DNA of 64,000 nt from Rhodomicrobium vannielii ATCC 17100 (GCF_000166055.1 NC_014664.1:1742001-1806000); one strand, 5' to 3'; shown: positions 55,451 to 64,000, counted from the stretch's first letter. Numbers and translations: made by a program. Notes: generated by a model not told the origin, from the letters alone.

Positions 55451-57006
55451 GCGGCCGCAAGGACAATCTGATATGGCTTCGCTTCGCGCTGGTCGCGCTG
55501 TGCTTCGTGCTCCCCTCGCTGACGCTGATCCCGCTTGGCGGCCTGTGGCTGTGGGAAAAGGGCTACGCGCTCTACTGGGTCGCGGGCGCATTCGCCTTCG
55601 TCGGCCTCGCCTTCCTGTTCCAGCTCGCCATGTTCCGCCGCCTCGACATCCCGCTCCGAGCGCCGCGCGACGTAGAGCTTCCCGAGGACGCCGCCGCCGA
55701 TACCTGGACCCCGCGCGAAAATCAGGCGTGGGATGCAGTGCTCGAAGTGGCCGACACGGTAAAGGTGGACGACCTGACAAGTTGGGCGGCGTTCTGGGCG
55801 CTCGGAAAGCGCACCATCGACGCCGCCGCCCGGAAGCTTCACCCGGAACAGGAAAATCCGCTTTGGGAGTTCACCGCGCCCGAGGCGCTGACGATCATCG
55901 AGCAGGTCGCCGTGCGCCTCAAACCCGTCGTCGCCGACAACATCCCGCTCGGCGACAAGCTCACCATCGGTCAAGTGATCCGAATCTATGAGTATCGCTC
56001 GCTGATCGACGTGGCGCAGAAGGGCTACGACATCTGGCGCATCATTCGCATGTTGAACCCGGCAGCGGCGGTCACGCAGGAGCTGCGCGAGCGCATGTCG
56101 AACCAGATGTATCGCTGGGGGCGAGAGGAACTCGCCAAGCGTCTCGCGCGGGCCTACGTGAAAGAGGTCGGCCGCGCCGCCATCGACCTCTACGGCGGGC
56201 GCCTGCGCGTCGAGCCGGAAGACCTTCAGGCGCATGTGACGGAAGCCACGGAGCGCGACCGCCGCGCCGCATCGAAAGTAGAGGCCGAGCCGTTGCGTCT
56301 TCTCATCGGCGGTCAGGTGAATGCGGGCAAGTCGAGCCTCGTGAATGCGCTTCTCGCCGAAATCCGCGCCGGGTCCGACGTGCTTCCGCTGACGAACGGC
56401 TTCACGGCTTACGAACTGAAGCGCGAGGGCGTGCCGCAGGCGCTGCTGCTCGACAGCCCCGGCCTCGACAGCCCGGACCAGCCGTTGCAGGCGCTTGTGG
56501 AGGAAGCGGCGAACGCGGATCTCATCCTGTGGGTCGCGAGCGCCGTGCGGCCGGATCGCGACCTCGACGCCCGCGCGCTCGAAGCCATCCGCGCGCATTT
56601 CGCCGAGCGGCCGAACCGTCGCCGCCCGCCCATGCTGTTCGTGCTGAGCCATGTGGATCGGCTGCGGCCCGCGCGGGAATGGTCGCCGCCCTACGATCTC
56701 GACGACGCGTCGAACGCGAAGGCGGCCTCGATCCGGGGCGCGGTCGAAGCGGCGGATGCGGACCTGGGGTTCGCTGCCGAGGACACAATCCCGGCCTGTC
56801 TCGACACGGGCGTGGGCCTCTATAATGTCGATGCGATCTGGGCTGCGATCACGGAGAAGATGCCCGAGGCGCAGCGCGCGCAACTCGTGCGCACGCTTCA
56901 GGACATCGACAAGGGCTTCGACTGGCGGAAACTCCGCACGCAGGCTGCGAACGCGGGCCGCATCATAGCGAAGGCCGTGTTTTCCGGCGGCGAGCGGCGT
57001 CCGTAG
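55447..57006 (+). CDS. Membrane-bound dynamin/Era-like GTPase
   Basis: This 519-residue protein has two N-terminal membrane segments (about 10-30 and 40-62), a 220-residue helical region, and a C-terminal GTPase domain. That domain has G1 GGQVNAGKSS (288-297), G3 DSPGLDS and G4 SHVDRL. It begins at the last codon of the previous GTPase gene and is surely co-translated with it. A hetero-oligomeric GTPase pair at the inner membrane is the natural inference. No substrate or partner is known. Confidence 0.78.
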   Translation: MSGRKDNLIWLRFALVALCFVLPSLTLIPLGGLWLWEKGYALYWVAGAFAFVGLAFLFQLAMFRRLDIPLRAPRDVELPEDAAADTWTPRENQAWDAVLEVADTVKVDDLTSWAAFWALGKRTIDAAARKLHPEQENPLWEFTAPEALTIIEQVAVRLKPVVADNIPLGDKLTIGQVIRIYEYRSLIDVAQKGYDIWRIIRMLNPAAAVTQELRERMSNQMYRWGREELAKRLARAYVKEVGRAAIDLYGGRLRVEPEDLQAHVTEATERDRRAASKVEAEPLRLLIGGQVNAGKSSLVNALLAEIRAGSDVLPLTNGFTAYELKREGVPQALLLDSPGLDSPDQPLQALVEEAANADLILWVASAVRPDRDLDARALEAIRAHFAERPNRRRPPMLFVLSHVDRLRPAREWSPPYDLDDASNAKAASIRGAVEAADADLGFAAEDTIPACLDTGVGLYNVDAIWAAITEKMPEAQRAQLVRTLQDIDKGFDWRKLRTQAANAGRIIAKAVFSGGERRP

Positions 57007-57046
57007 CGATCCGCGCCCGCTAGCGGGAAAGACGCTCCCCCCGCCG

Positions 57047-57343
57047 CTATTCGAGCATGCCGAGGGCGTGCATATACGTCGCGAGGATGGCTTCCTCGGT
57101 TTGCCGCTCGGACGCGTCCTTCTTGCGGAGCGAAATGATCTTCCGCAGCGCTTTGGTGTCGAAGCCGTTCGCCTTGGCCTCGGCGTAGATGTCCTTGATG
57201 TCGCCCGCGAGCGCAGCCTTCTCCTCTTCGAGCCGCTCGATGCGCTCGACGACCGTGCGGAGCTGCTCCTTCGCCGACTTGTCGATGCTGCCGCCGCTGG
57301 CGCCGATATCCGCTCCGCCGTCGAACCCTGATGCGTCGTCCAC
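57047..57343 (-). CDS. GapR-like DNA-binding protein (DUF2312/UPF0335)
   Basis: This 98-residue protein has a DUF2312 domain: [20 protein letters not shown], then [20 protein letters not shown] and [10 protein letters not shown]. GapR of Caulobacter is a nucleoid protein that grips overtwisted DNA ahead of forks and RNA polymerase. It starts at GTG 57343 after AGGAG. It is convergent with the GTPase pair; CCCGCTAGCGGG between them may be a weak terminator. Confidence 0.87.
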   Translation of the reverse strand: MDDASGFDGGADIGASGGSIDKSAKEQLRTVVERIERLEEEKAALAGDIKDIYAEAKANGFDTKALRKIISLRKKDASERQTEEAILATYMHALGMLE

Positions 57344-57596
57344 GCCGCTCTCCTGTTCCCCCGCCGCAAGCCTGGCTCACGGCGAAAATCACGCTGTTTC
57401 AAGGCTCAGCGCACCCCGCGCGCCCCAAGCCTGATTTGAGGCGCGAGACTATAGCGGCGCGATTGCGCATTCAACGTGGCAGCGCAGGCCGTCCACCTTT
57501 CGGTTGCGGCTGTGGACACGGGCGAGGTGAGGGTTGCATCGGCCGCGACTCAGCCAGCGTATCGGCTGACGCTGGCCCAACAATCAGCACGAGGCG

Positions 57597-58613
57597 TTAC
57601 GGTCCGCCGCGACCGCCGACCGCGCCGAAAATCTGGCCCGTCGAATAACTCGGCTCGCCTGACGCCAGCAGCACGTAGAGCGAAGCGAGTTCGCCCGGCT
57701 GCCCAGGTCGCCCCATCGGCGTGTTCGCCCCGAATTCCGGGAGGTCTTCGCGAAACTGCCCGCCTGTGACCTGTAGCGGCGTCCACACCGGCCCCGGCGC
57801 AACGCCGTTTACGCGGATGCCACGCGGCGCAAGTTGCTTCGCCAAGCCCTTCGTGAAAATCATGATCGCGCCTTTTGTCGTCGCATAATCCAGGATGTGC
57901 GGCGAGGGATCGTAGGCGTTGACCGACGTCGTATTGATGATGGACGAGCCGGGCTTCATGTGCGCCAGCGCGGCCTTCGTGATCCAGAACATGGCGTAGA
58001 CGTTGGTCTTGAACGTCTCGTCGAACTCCGCCGTGGTGAGGTCTTCAAGGCTATCCCTCGCAAACTGACGCGCGGCGTTGTTCACCAAGATGTCGAGACC
58101 GCCGAGCTTCTCCGTCGCCTCGCTTACGAGCCGCTCGCAAAAGGCCTCGTCCTTGATGTCGCCGGGGATCAGGACAGCCTTGCGGCCCGCCTCGCGAATC
58201 AGATCGGCCACATCGCGCGCGTCCGGCTCTTCATAAGGGAGATAGTTGATGGCGACGTCGGCACCCTCGCGGGCGAATGCGATGGCGGCGGCCCGCCCGA
58301 TCCCGGAGTCGCCGCCGGTCACGAGCGCCTTGCGGCCGGAGAGCCTCCCTGAGCCGCGATAGGATTTCTCGCCGCAATCAGGCACCGGGGTCATGTCGCG
58401 GTTGAGGCCGGGCCAGGGCTGCTGCTGCTTCTCGAAAGGCGGCTTGGGGTGCAGACCCACCGGATCGACAAGGCCGCGAGGCTGCGATCCGCCGCCCGCC
58501 TGTGCCTGCGGCTGCTGCGTTTTCTGCGCGAACGTCGGTCCGGCGACGGCGGCGGCCAGTCCGCTCGCAACGCCCCCAACCACGGCCCGGCGTGACGTAT
58601 CTTTCAACGGCAT
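57597..58613 (-). CDS. SDR-family oxidoreductase with Tat signal
   Basis: The Rossmann motif TGGDSGIGRA, the NNAA segment and the YATTK active site (Tyr-x3-Lys) make this a classical short-chain dehydrogenase (338 residues). It is related to YhdF/YhxC-type SDRs (LVDPVGLHPKPPFEKQ). Unusually it begins with a Tat-like signal (TSRRAVVGGVASGLAAAVAG) and so may be exported folded with its cofactor. The substrate is unknown. It is convergent with gene fragments on the other strand only. Confidence 0.85.
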   Translation of the reverse strand: MPLKDTSRRAVVGGVASGLAAAVAGPTFAQKTQQPQAQAGGGSQPRGLVDPVGLHPKPPFEKQQQPWPGLNRDMTPVPDCGEKSYRGSGRLSGRKALVTGGDSGIGRAAAIAFAREGADVAINYLPYEEPDARDVADLIREAGRKAVLIPGDIKDEAFCERLVSEATEKLGGLDILVNNAARQFARDSLEDLTTAEFDETFKTNVYAMFWITKAALAHMKPGSSIINTTSVNAYDPSPHILDYATTKGAIMIFTKGLAKQLAPRGIRVNGVAPGPVWTPLQVTGGQFREDLPEFGANTPMGRPGQPGELASLYVLLASGEPSYSTGQIFGAVGGRGGP

Positions 58614-58709
58614 GAGTGCTCCTTCTCCGAATGACAGGGTTTCGAAGAGAACACACGGAACCGCGATTTGATTGCTCGCGCCGGTTGTAAATGGAAGCCG
58701 CGTCGCTGG

Positions 58710-59624
58710 CTATTCCTCGCCGCTGGCAGTTTCCACATCGCCTTTTTCCACGCGCTCCATCACGCGGTCAGCTTCTTCGTCCGAGCGCGATTCATAATAT
58801 TCGAGGCGTGAGAGCGGCTCCGCATGCGCTGGATCGGCGAGGATCGCGGCGAGGCTGTCGGCGAGGATCGCGGCCCATTCGAGCTGCCCGGCCTCCTCGC
58901 GGATGAGATCCTGTCGCACCTCCACGAGCACATTCGGCAGGCCGCGCAGCGTCGCATGGCGGAAGATCGTGTCGTTGCGCAGGAACCCGGAATAAGGCTC
59001 GTTGTCGCCGATTTCGAAGCCCGTGCGCTCGCGAAGCTGTTTCAGCGTGGGGACGGGCAGGCGCGGGTCTTTATCCCACAAGACGGCCGCTTGCCATTTG
59101 CGCGGAACCCCACGCCAGACATTCGTGAAGCTGTGCATCGAGAAGATGACAGGGATCTGCCCCCGCGCCAGCATGGCGTCGATCTCGGCGGCGACGGCGG
59201 CATGGTAGGGCCGGAAGAAGGCCGCGATGCGCCGCTCCATCTCGGCATCATCGACATGCGTATTGCCGGGAACGACCGCGCCATCGGAAATGCGCATGAT
59301 GAGCGTCGGATCGTCCTCGCCGCGATTGGGATCGATGAGCAGGCGCGAAAAGCGCGACGAAACGACGGTCGCGCGAAGGCGACGGCCGATCTCGCGCGCG
59401 ATCCCGAGCGCGCCGATGTCATAGGCGATGTGCCGGTTGAGTTGCACGTCGTCGAGGCCGAGCTTGCCATATTCGGGCGGCATCAGGTTCGTCGCGTGAT
59501 CGCACAGGACGAGCAACCGCGTGTCCGGATCGCCAGGCGAGACTTCGAAGCTTTTCCAGCTCTCGCTGCTGGGTGCCGGTTTGCGGCTGGAGGACGTTTC
59601 TATGGATGGAGGCTGGTATAACAT
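58710..59624 (-). CDS. N-formylglutamate amidohydrolase family protein
   Basis: The 304-residue protein matches the N-formylglutamate amidohydrolase family: DHATNLMP, GALGIAREIGRRL, DPNRGEDDPTLI, HSFTNVWRG and the C-terminal VEVRQDLI. The biochemical reaction in this subgroup is not settled; members may release formate from formyl-glutamate or act on other small amides. ATG 59624 was preferred to a longer frame from 59714. It is divergent from the ABC-F gene. Confidence 0.83.
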   Translation of the reverse strand: MLYQPPSIETSSSRKPAPSSESWKSFEVSPGDPDTRLLVLCDHATNLMPPEYGKLGLDDVQLNRHIAYDIGALGIAREIGRRLRATVVSSRFSRLLIDPNRGEDDPTLIMRISDGAVVPGNTHVDDAEMERRIAAFFRPYHAAVAAEIDAMLARGQIPVIFSMHSFTNVWRGVPRKWQAAVLWDKDPRLPVPTLKQLRERTGFEIGDNEPYSGFLRNDTIFRHATLRGLPNVLVEVRQDLIREEAGQLEWAAILADSLAAILADPAHAEPLSRLEYYESRSDEEADRVMERVEKGDVETASGEE

Positions 59625-59843
59625 GCCGCTCAATATTGTGAGGGCCGGACGATTTTGCTCGCCCGGCGGCGAAACTTGCGTGTTGTGGGCTTCTTGCTGT
59701 GGCCAATAAACCACTTTCGTGACGGTGAGTTCAAGCCCGTTGCCCTATCGGCTCGCCGAACCGGCAGCGCGGCGCGCGATCAGAGCTTTGCATTCGCGCG
59801 CAGAAGGCTTGCGAAAGCGCCGTAACCGCAGCATGGTCGGCGC

Positions 59844-61748
59844 ATGCTGCATATCAATGAACTATCATACCGCATCGAGGGACGGCCGCTGTTCGAGAAC
59901 GCCACAGCGGCGATCCCGGAAGGCCACAAGGTTGGTCTGGTCGGCCGCAACGGCACCGGCAAGACGACGCTTCTCCGCCTGATCGCCGGCGAGATCGCGC
60001 CCGATGGCGGCACCATCGGCTTGCCCAGGAACGCGCGCCTCGCCCATGTCTCGCAGGAAGCGCCGGGCGGCCCCGAGACGCTGCTCGACACCGTGCTCGC
60101 AGCACATACGGAGCTTGCGGCCCTGACCGCCGAGGCCGAGACAGCGCACGATCCGCACCGCATCAGCGAGATACACACGCGCCTTGCGGACCTCGACGCG
60201 CATTCCGCGCCGTCACGCGCCGCCCGCATCCTTTCGGGCCTCGGCTTCGACGAGGCGGCGCAGCAGCGGTCGTGCAGCGAATTTTCGGGCGGATGGCGCA
60301 TGCGCGTGGCGCTGGCGGGCGCGTTGTTTGCCGCACCCGACATCCTTCTTCTCGACGAGCCGACAAACTATCTCGACCTCGAAGGCGTGCTCTGGCTCGA
60401 AGACTTCATCGCGAGCTACCCTTATACTGTGCTGATCGTCAGCCACGACCGCGATTTGCTGAACAACGCGGTCGACAGCATCCTTCATCTGACGGAAAAG
60501 CGCCTCTCGCTCTATTCCGGCGGCTACGACCGCTTCGAGGAAACGCGCCGCGAGCAGCAGCGCCTGCAACTGAAGTTGAAGAAAAGTCAGGACGATCAGC
60601 GCCGCCACATGGAGGCGTTCGTAGAACGTTTCCGCGCGAAGGCCACGAAGGCGAAACAGGCGCAAAGCCGTCTCAAGGCGCTGGCGAAGTTGCAGCCCAT
60701 CGCCGCCGAGGTCGACTCGCAGGTGGTGCCGTTCCGCTTCCCGTCGCCGGAGCGACCGCTCGGCAATCCGCTCATCCGCATCGAGAGCGCGAGCGTCGGC
60801 TACGATCCCGAACGGCCCATTCTGCGCGGCGTCACGCTTCGCCTTGACGCGGACGACCGCGTGGGGCTGCTCGGCGCGAACGGCAACGGCAAGTCCACGC
60901 TCGCGAAGCTGCTTTGCGGGAAGCTCGCGCCCATGGACGGCCAGCGCCGCGCCTCGAACAAGCTCGACTACGGCTATTTCGCGCAGCATCAGCTCGACGA
61001 GCTTCGCCCCAAGCTTTCGGCCTACGATCACATCGCCGAACTCATGCCGGACGCGACCGAATCTCAGAAGCGCGCGAAGGTGGCATCCATCGGCTTCGGC
61101 TCGGACAAGGCCGATACGGCGTCGGAGAAGCTGTCCGGCGGCGAGAAGGCGCGGCTTCTGTTCGCGCTCGCCACGTTCCACGCGCCGCATCTCCTCATTC
61201 TCGACGAGCCGACGAACCATCTCGACGTCGACAGCCGCGAGGAGTTGATCCACGCGCTGAACGATTATGAAGGCGCGGTGATTCTCATCAGCCATGACCG
61301 GCATTTGCTGGAAGCGACGGTGGATCGCCTGTGGGTTGTCCGCAACGGCACGGTGGCGCCCTATGACGGCGACCTCGAAAGCTACCGCGCGGAAAGCCTT
61401 GCGGCGGCGAGGCAGGCCGCGAAGACCGGCTCGGGCTCCGGTGGCGACCGCCCTGCGGAAGCGAAGAAAAGCCGCGAGGAGGAGCGCCGCCAGACCGCGC
61501 AGCGTCGCGCCGAACTCGCGCCGCTCAAGAAGCAGATGACCGATCTCGAAAAGCGGGTTCACGATCTTCAGAAGAAAATGGCGACCATCGACGCGCGCCT
61601 CGCCGATCACACGCTTTATGAGCGGGAGCCGGACAAGGCGCGCGCGCTGACGCTCGACCGCGCGGCGTTGCTGAAGGATCTCAAGACCGCCGAGGATGCT
61701 TGGTTCGAGGCGTCGCTCGCCTATGAAGAGGCGGCTGTCGACGTTTGA
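59844..61748 (+). CDS. ABC-F family ATPase
   Basis: The 634-residue protein has two ATP-binding cassettes (Walker A GRNGTGKTT and GANGNGKST; signatures FSGGWRMRVALAGAL and LSGGEKARLLFALA; Walker B LLLDEPTN, LILDEPTN). A linker joins them, and the C-terminus is a charged coiled coil. No membrane segments are present, so it is an ABC-F translation factor (Uup/YheS group) rather than a transporter. It probably acts on ribosomes; antibiotic resistance is possible but not indicated. Confidence 0.9.
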   Translation: MLHINELSYRIEGRPLFENATAAIPEGHKVGLVGRNGTGKTTLLRLIAGEIAPDGGTIGLPRNARLAHVSQEAPGGPETLLDTVLAAHTELAALTAEAETAHDPHRISEIHTRLADLDAHSAPSRAARILSGLGFDEAAQQRSCSEFSGGWRMRVALAGALFAAPDILLLDEPTNYLDLEGVLWLEDFIASYPYTVLIVSHDRDLLNNAVDSILHLTEKRLSLYSGGYDRFEETRREQQRLQLKLKKSQDDQRRHMEAFVERFRAKATKAKQAQSRLKALAKLQPIAAEVDSQVVPFRFPSPERPLGNPLIRIESASVGYDPERPILRGVTLRLDADDRVGLLGANGNGKSTLAKLLCGKLAPMDGQRRASNKLDYGYFAQHQLDELRPKLSAYDHIAELMPDATESQKRAKVASIGFGSDKADTASEKLSGGEKARLLFALATFHAPHLLILDEPTNHLDVDSREELIHALNDYEGAVILISHDRHLLEATVDRLWVVRNGTVAPYDGDLESYRAESLAAARQAAKTGSGSGGDRPAEAKKSREEERRQTAQRRAELAPLKKQMTDLEKRVHDLQKKMATIDARLADHTLYEREPDKARALTLDRAALLKDLKTAEDAWFEASLAYEEAAVDV

Positions 61749-62110
61749 CGGCGGGCGCTGCCGATCCGACGCGGCCACTCTTTCCCCCAGCCCTGCCGAT
61801 TCGCTCCCTTCCGACGCCGCCGCGAGCGTGGCACGGCCCTTGCTGTTCTTTTTAAAATCGACGCCCGCCTTGCGCCGGCGAATGCCTTTTGTCGGCTTTT
61901 TGTCGTGAAGGCCACGACGTAGATGTCGGCAGCTTTCCCAACTTAGAATTATTATAATTTCGTTTCTTCTGTCTCTAAGCTCAGTCTTGCTTCGCCGTGT
62001 TCGGAGTATTGGTCCTTTAGAATGATTATAAGTGCTGATTTTTATTGCGAAGCAAGGAGCGCTTGCGTATTTAATCGATGTAGGCAAGTCAAATGTAGAT
62101 AATCGGCGCG
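61749..62110. other. Intergenic region between the ABC-F gene and bfd
   Basis: This 362-bp stretch is AT-rich in its second half, where the Irr-like boxes lie. The first half is GC-rich with a few basic-protein-like frames that I do not support. It carries the bfd promoter. Confidence 0.5.
61942..62032. promoter_or_regulatory. Irr-like boxes upstream of bfd
   Basis: CTTAGAATTATTATAAT (61942-61958) and TTTAGAATGATTATAAG (62016-62032) lie in an AT-rich region ahead of bfd. Against TTTAGAA-N3-TTCTAAA they match 11 and 12 of 14 positions. They resemble the sites upstream of the flavodoxin gene. Iron-storage genes are classical Irr targets in rhizobia, which supports the call. Confidence 0.5.
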
Positions 62111-62320
62111 ATGATCATCTGTTCCTGCAATGTGTTGAGTGATGAGGCGGTTCGGTCGGCGATGTCGAGCCCGAACCCGCCGCGCACGCCATGCCAGGTG
62201 CACCGGCATTTCGGCTGCACCGCGAAGTGCGGCCGCTGCACCCGGTCTCTGCGCGACGCCATGGATGACGGCAGAGCTGAGCAGCCGATGGAGCAAATGC
62301 CGGTCGCCAAGGTCGCCTGA
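62111..62320 (+). CDS. bfd: Bacterioferritin-associated ferredoxin
   Basis: Bfd carries a 2Fe-2S cluster and delivers electrons to bacterioferritin for iron release. The 69-residue protein has the ligand pattern C4-x-C6-x33-C40-x2-C43 (MIICSC; CTAKCGRC), typical of the family. A weak ribosome-binding site precedes ATG 62111. It is followed by bfr after a 313-bp gap containing a repeat, and both are preceded by Irr-like boxes. Confidence 0.93.
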   Translation: MIICSCNVLSDEAVRSAMSSPNPPRTPCQVHRHFGCTAKCGRCTRSLRDAMDDGRAEQPMEQMPVAKVA

Positions 62321-62633
62321 CCGGGCTTCGGTCGCCTGCTGGCCGTTTCCGACACTCCCTCAGTTTTCTTATTTTACCCGGACGGGAATCGCCTCGCTCC
62401 TCGGGCCAAGCCCGTTGCGATCAGTTCGGATCTGTGAACCGTTTGCAGATCGGCTGCGTGCAATCTCATCGGAGCGGGCTCTAGGCATTTGCACTGGCGA
62501 TGAAATTTCTGTGAGCTGTTTAGAATTACTCCATTTCCAGCATTGATTTTGAAAGAGCCCATCCGAGATTCTCCTCCATGATCGCGTTGCGATTCTCACC
62601 GCAGCCAGCCTGCCTCACCACTCGGAGAACAGA
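62321..62633. other. Intergenic region between bfd and bfr
   Basis: The 313-bp gap contains a palindromic repeat (copy B, 62401-62495) and a possible Irr-like half-site, TTTAGAATTACTCCATT (62519-62535), which matches only the first half well. It also holds the bfr promoter. Confidence 0.5.
62401..62495. repeat. Palindromic intergenic repeat, copy B
   Basis: This stretch shares with 4619-4699 the tail TGCAATC..ATCGGA..CGG.CTCTA and nearby GATCAG..TTC-rich stems. The similarity is imperfect and spread over about 80 bases. It may be a REP-like dispersed element. Confidence 0.35.
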
Positions 62634-63125
62634 ATGAAGGGCGACCCCAAAGTCATCGAATATCTGAACGCGGGACTCAGATCCGAACTGACTGCCATCA
62701 ATCAGTACTGGCTGCATTACCGCATGCTCGACAATTGGGGCTTCCTCTCCCTTGCGAAGTACTGGCGCAAGGAATCGATCGAAGAGATGGAGCACGCTGA
62801 CAAGCTTACCGCGCGCATCCTTTTCCTCGATGGCTTCCCGAACCTTCAGGTGCTCGACCCGCTCCGCATTGGCCAGACCGTGAAGGAAATACTTGAGGCC
62901 GACCTCGCCTCGGAGATCGGCGCGCGTGCGCTTTATCAGGAAGCCGCGACCTATTCGCATTCGGTGCAGGATTACGTCTCGCGCGATCTGTTCGAGAAGC
63001 TGATGCACGACGAGGAGGAGCACATCGACTTCCTCGAAACGCAGCTCGGCCTCGTGGACAAGCTCGGGCTTGAGCTTTACTCGCAGTACCACATCGGTGG
63101 CCTCGACAAGGAAGGCATCGACTGA
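62634..63125 (+). CDS. bfr: Bacterioferritin
   Basis: This 163-residue ferritin subunit has the ferroxidase ligands Glu18, Glu51 and His54, and Met52, the inter-subunit heme ligand. It forms 24-subunit iron stores in the cytosol. It is the partner of the bfd product encoded 313 bp upstream. A hairpin terminator follows. Confidence 0.96.
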   Translation: MKGDPKVIEYLNAGLRSELTAINQYWLHYRMLDNWGFLSLAKYWRKESIEEMEHADKLTARILFLDGFPNLQVLDPLRIGQTVKEILEADLASEIGARALYQEAATYSHSVQDYVSRDLFEKLMHDEEEHIDFLETQLGLVDKLGLELYSQYHIGGLDKEGID

Positions 63126-63135
63126 CGATATTCCG

Positions 63136-63163
63136 CCGGGTCGAGGGAACGCCTTCGACCCGG
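63136..63163. terminator. Terminator between bfr and carbonic anhydrase
   Basis: CCGGGTCGA (63136-63144) pairs with TCGACCCGG (63155-63163) in a perfect 9-bp stem, lying between two convergent genes. No strong U tract follows. Confidence 0.65.
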
Positions 63164-63194
63164 TATGTTCGGCAAAGGCGCCTGACGCGCGGCG

Positions 63195-63869
63195 CTACTT
63201 CTTCTGCGAGTACCGCACGATGAGCTTCGGCGTCGCCTGCGCGGTCGAGTCCCTCGTCAGGGTCACAAACTCCTGCTTTTCGGCGTCGAACGTGTCCACC
63301 GTCCCGCTGTCGATATTATAGACCCAGCCGTGCAGGCTGAGCTGTCCCGCCGCGAGCTTCGCCGCGACCGCAGGATGCGTCGCCAGATTGCGGAGCTGAC
63401 ACAGCACGTTCTCATGCACGAGCGCATTCAAACGCCTCTTTTCGTCCTCCTCCGGCGAGAAGCGCGCCTCCACGATCTGCTTCGCCGCGGCCGCGTGTTT
63501 GATCCAGGCGCCCACAGCAGGCATCTTGTCGAGCTTGTCATCGCGGAGGATGGCTTTCATCGCGCCGCAGTCCGAATGGCCGCACACGATGAGGTTCGGA
63601 ATGCCGAGCCCCTGAACCGCATATTCGATGCTGGCAGACACTCCGCCAGACGCGGGACCATAGGACGGGATGATGTTGCCCGCGTTGCGGATCACGAAAA
63701 TATCGCCCGGGTCGCATTGGGTGAGCAACTCGGGCACGACGCGGCTGTCGGAGCAGGCGATGAACACGGCGAAGGGCTTCTGGCGTTCGCCGAGTTCGCT
63801 GAACAGTTCCTGTCGCTTGCCGTGGATTTCTGTCTGAAAACGCAGAACGCCGTCAATGATTCTGTGCAT
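63195..63869 (-). CDS. Beta-class carbonic anhydrase
   Basis: The enzyme interconverts CO2 and bicarbonate at a zinc site. Zinc ligands and catalytic residues are present: Cys39, Asp41, Arg43 (CSDSR), His98 and Cys101 (HSDCG). At 224 residues it is a normal beta-carbonic anhydrase, with the start at 63869 in a position typical of the family. It is convergent with bfr. Roughly 130 bases follow to the window end with nothing recognised. Confidence 0.94.
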   Translation of the reverse strand: MHRIIDGVLRFQTEIHGKRQELFSELGERQKPFAVFIACSDSRVVPELLTQCDPGDIFVIRNAGNIIPSYGPASGGVSASIEYAVQGLGIPNLIVCGHSDCGAMKAILRDDKLDKMPAVGAWIKHAAAAKQIVEARFSPEEDEKRRLNALVHENVLCQLRNLATHPAVAAKLAAGQLSLHGWVYNIDSGTVDTFDAEKQEFVTLTRDSTAQATPKLIVRYSQKK

Positions 63870-64000
63870 GGAAGATGTACGGCTCCGGTTATAAGGTCCG
63901 GCAATTTAACACCGTTAGGACCGGCATGCGAGCGGCGTGCTGTCTCGCCGTCGAGACGAGCGATGAAACGCGCCCGGCCGCCTCCTTCGATCAAATAAAC

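Noticed and set aside
55369-57402. 677-codon minus-strand frame opposite the GTPase gene and gapR
   Set aside because: It is a shadow of the GTPase gene with Arg-rich composition and overlaps gapR in another frame.
61721-61915. Basic 64-codon minus-strand frame after the ABC-F gene
   Set aside because: It is Lys/Arg-rich with no ribosome-binding site or family, and overlaps the ABC-F coding end.
60213-62087. 624-codon minus-strand frame opposite the ABC-F gene
   Set aside because: It is antisense to both ATP-binding cassettes and has no coherent domains or start.
1-64000. tRNA, rRNA, CRISPR and riboswitch signals
   Set aside because: No cloverleaf, no rRNA-like conserved segments, no regular spaced repeats and no known riboswitch core were found by reading.

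Overview
The window is high-GC, gene-dense chromosomal DNA from an alphaproteobacterium, most likely Hyphomicrobiales (Rhizobiales). The case rests on gene content: a DivL-type cell-cycle kinase with tyrosine in place of the phospho-accepting histidine, a GapR/DUF2312 protein, DUF1127, NnrU, a Bfd-bacterioferritin pair with Irr-box-like sites, gshB next to yraN and rsmI, and gltBD. A Rhodomicrobium-like photosynthetic or methylotrophic relative is a guess from general flavour, not shown. I saw no rRNA, tRNA or CRISPR.

Layout. 1-12.4 kb: end of ribF, divL, a LysR regulator, a lone sdhB, trmFO, a Cys-His-Asp lipoprotein, ETF-ubiquinone oxidoreductase, a family-4-like uracil-DNA glycosylase, a cation/proton antiporter and nnrU. 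12.5-17.4 kb (minus strand): a MoxR ATPase/DUF2201-VWA pair, a membrane protein of unknown function, and a CBS-domain protein with a HEPN-like RNxxxH tail. 17.7-24.3 kb: a BioC-like methyltransferase, accA, a YafK-like L,D-transpeptidase lipoprotein, small unknowns, and glutathionyl-hydroquinone reductase followed by a decayed lytic transglycosylase. 25-34.2 kb: rluC, a HAD phosphatase, an esterase, a flavodoxin/DUF2023 pair preceded by Irr-like boxes, LysR, DUF1127, small unknowns and a CPA2 antiporter. 34.2-40.6 kb: rpmJ, rdgB, hemW, a PBP-activator lipoprotein, rsmI, yraN and gshB.

40.7-47.2 kb is the most distinctive part. comM (yifB) is split by a 5,013-bp IS1595-family transposon with 24-bp perfect terminal inverted repeats and a perfect 8-bp target duplication (GAATTTCC). 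Removing the element and one duplication restores a 512-codon comM in frame. Besides its transposase the element carries seven passenger genes: a coiled-coil/winged-helix protein, a short HTH protein, a DUF5343 protein, a 64-aa protein, a DUF6471 protein, and a DNA-binding protein overlapping a Doc/Fic toxin. A palindrome, ATCACC-N6-GGTGAT, occurs directly in front of three of its genes, where its right half serves as the ribosome-binding site. It recurs with one mismatch across the right terminal repeat. This points to shared operator or RNA-hairpin control of transposition and cargo.

47.4-64 kb: gltD and gltB (ammonia assimilation), two coupled membrane-linked GTPases, gapR, a Tat-signal SDR enzyme, an N-formylglutamate amidohydrolase-family protein, an ABC-F ATPase, the iron-storage pair bfd/bfr and a beta-carbonic anhydrase. 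Starts were chosen from ribosome-binding sites and family N-termini; uncertain ones are flagged.
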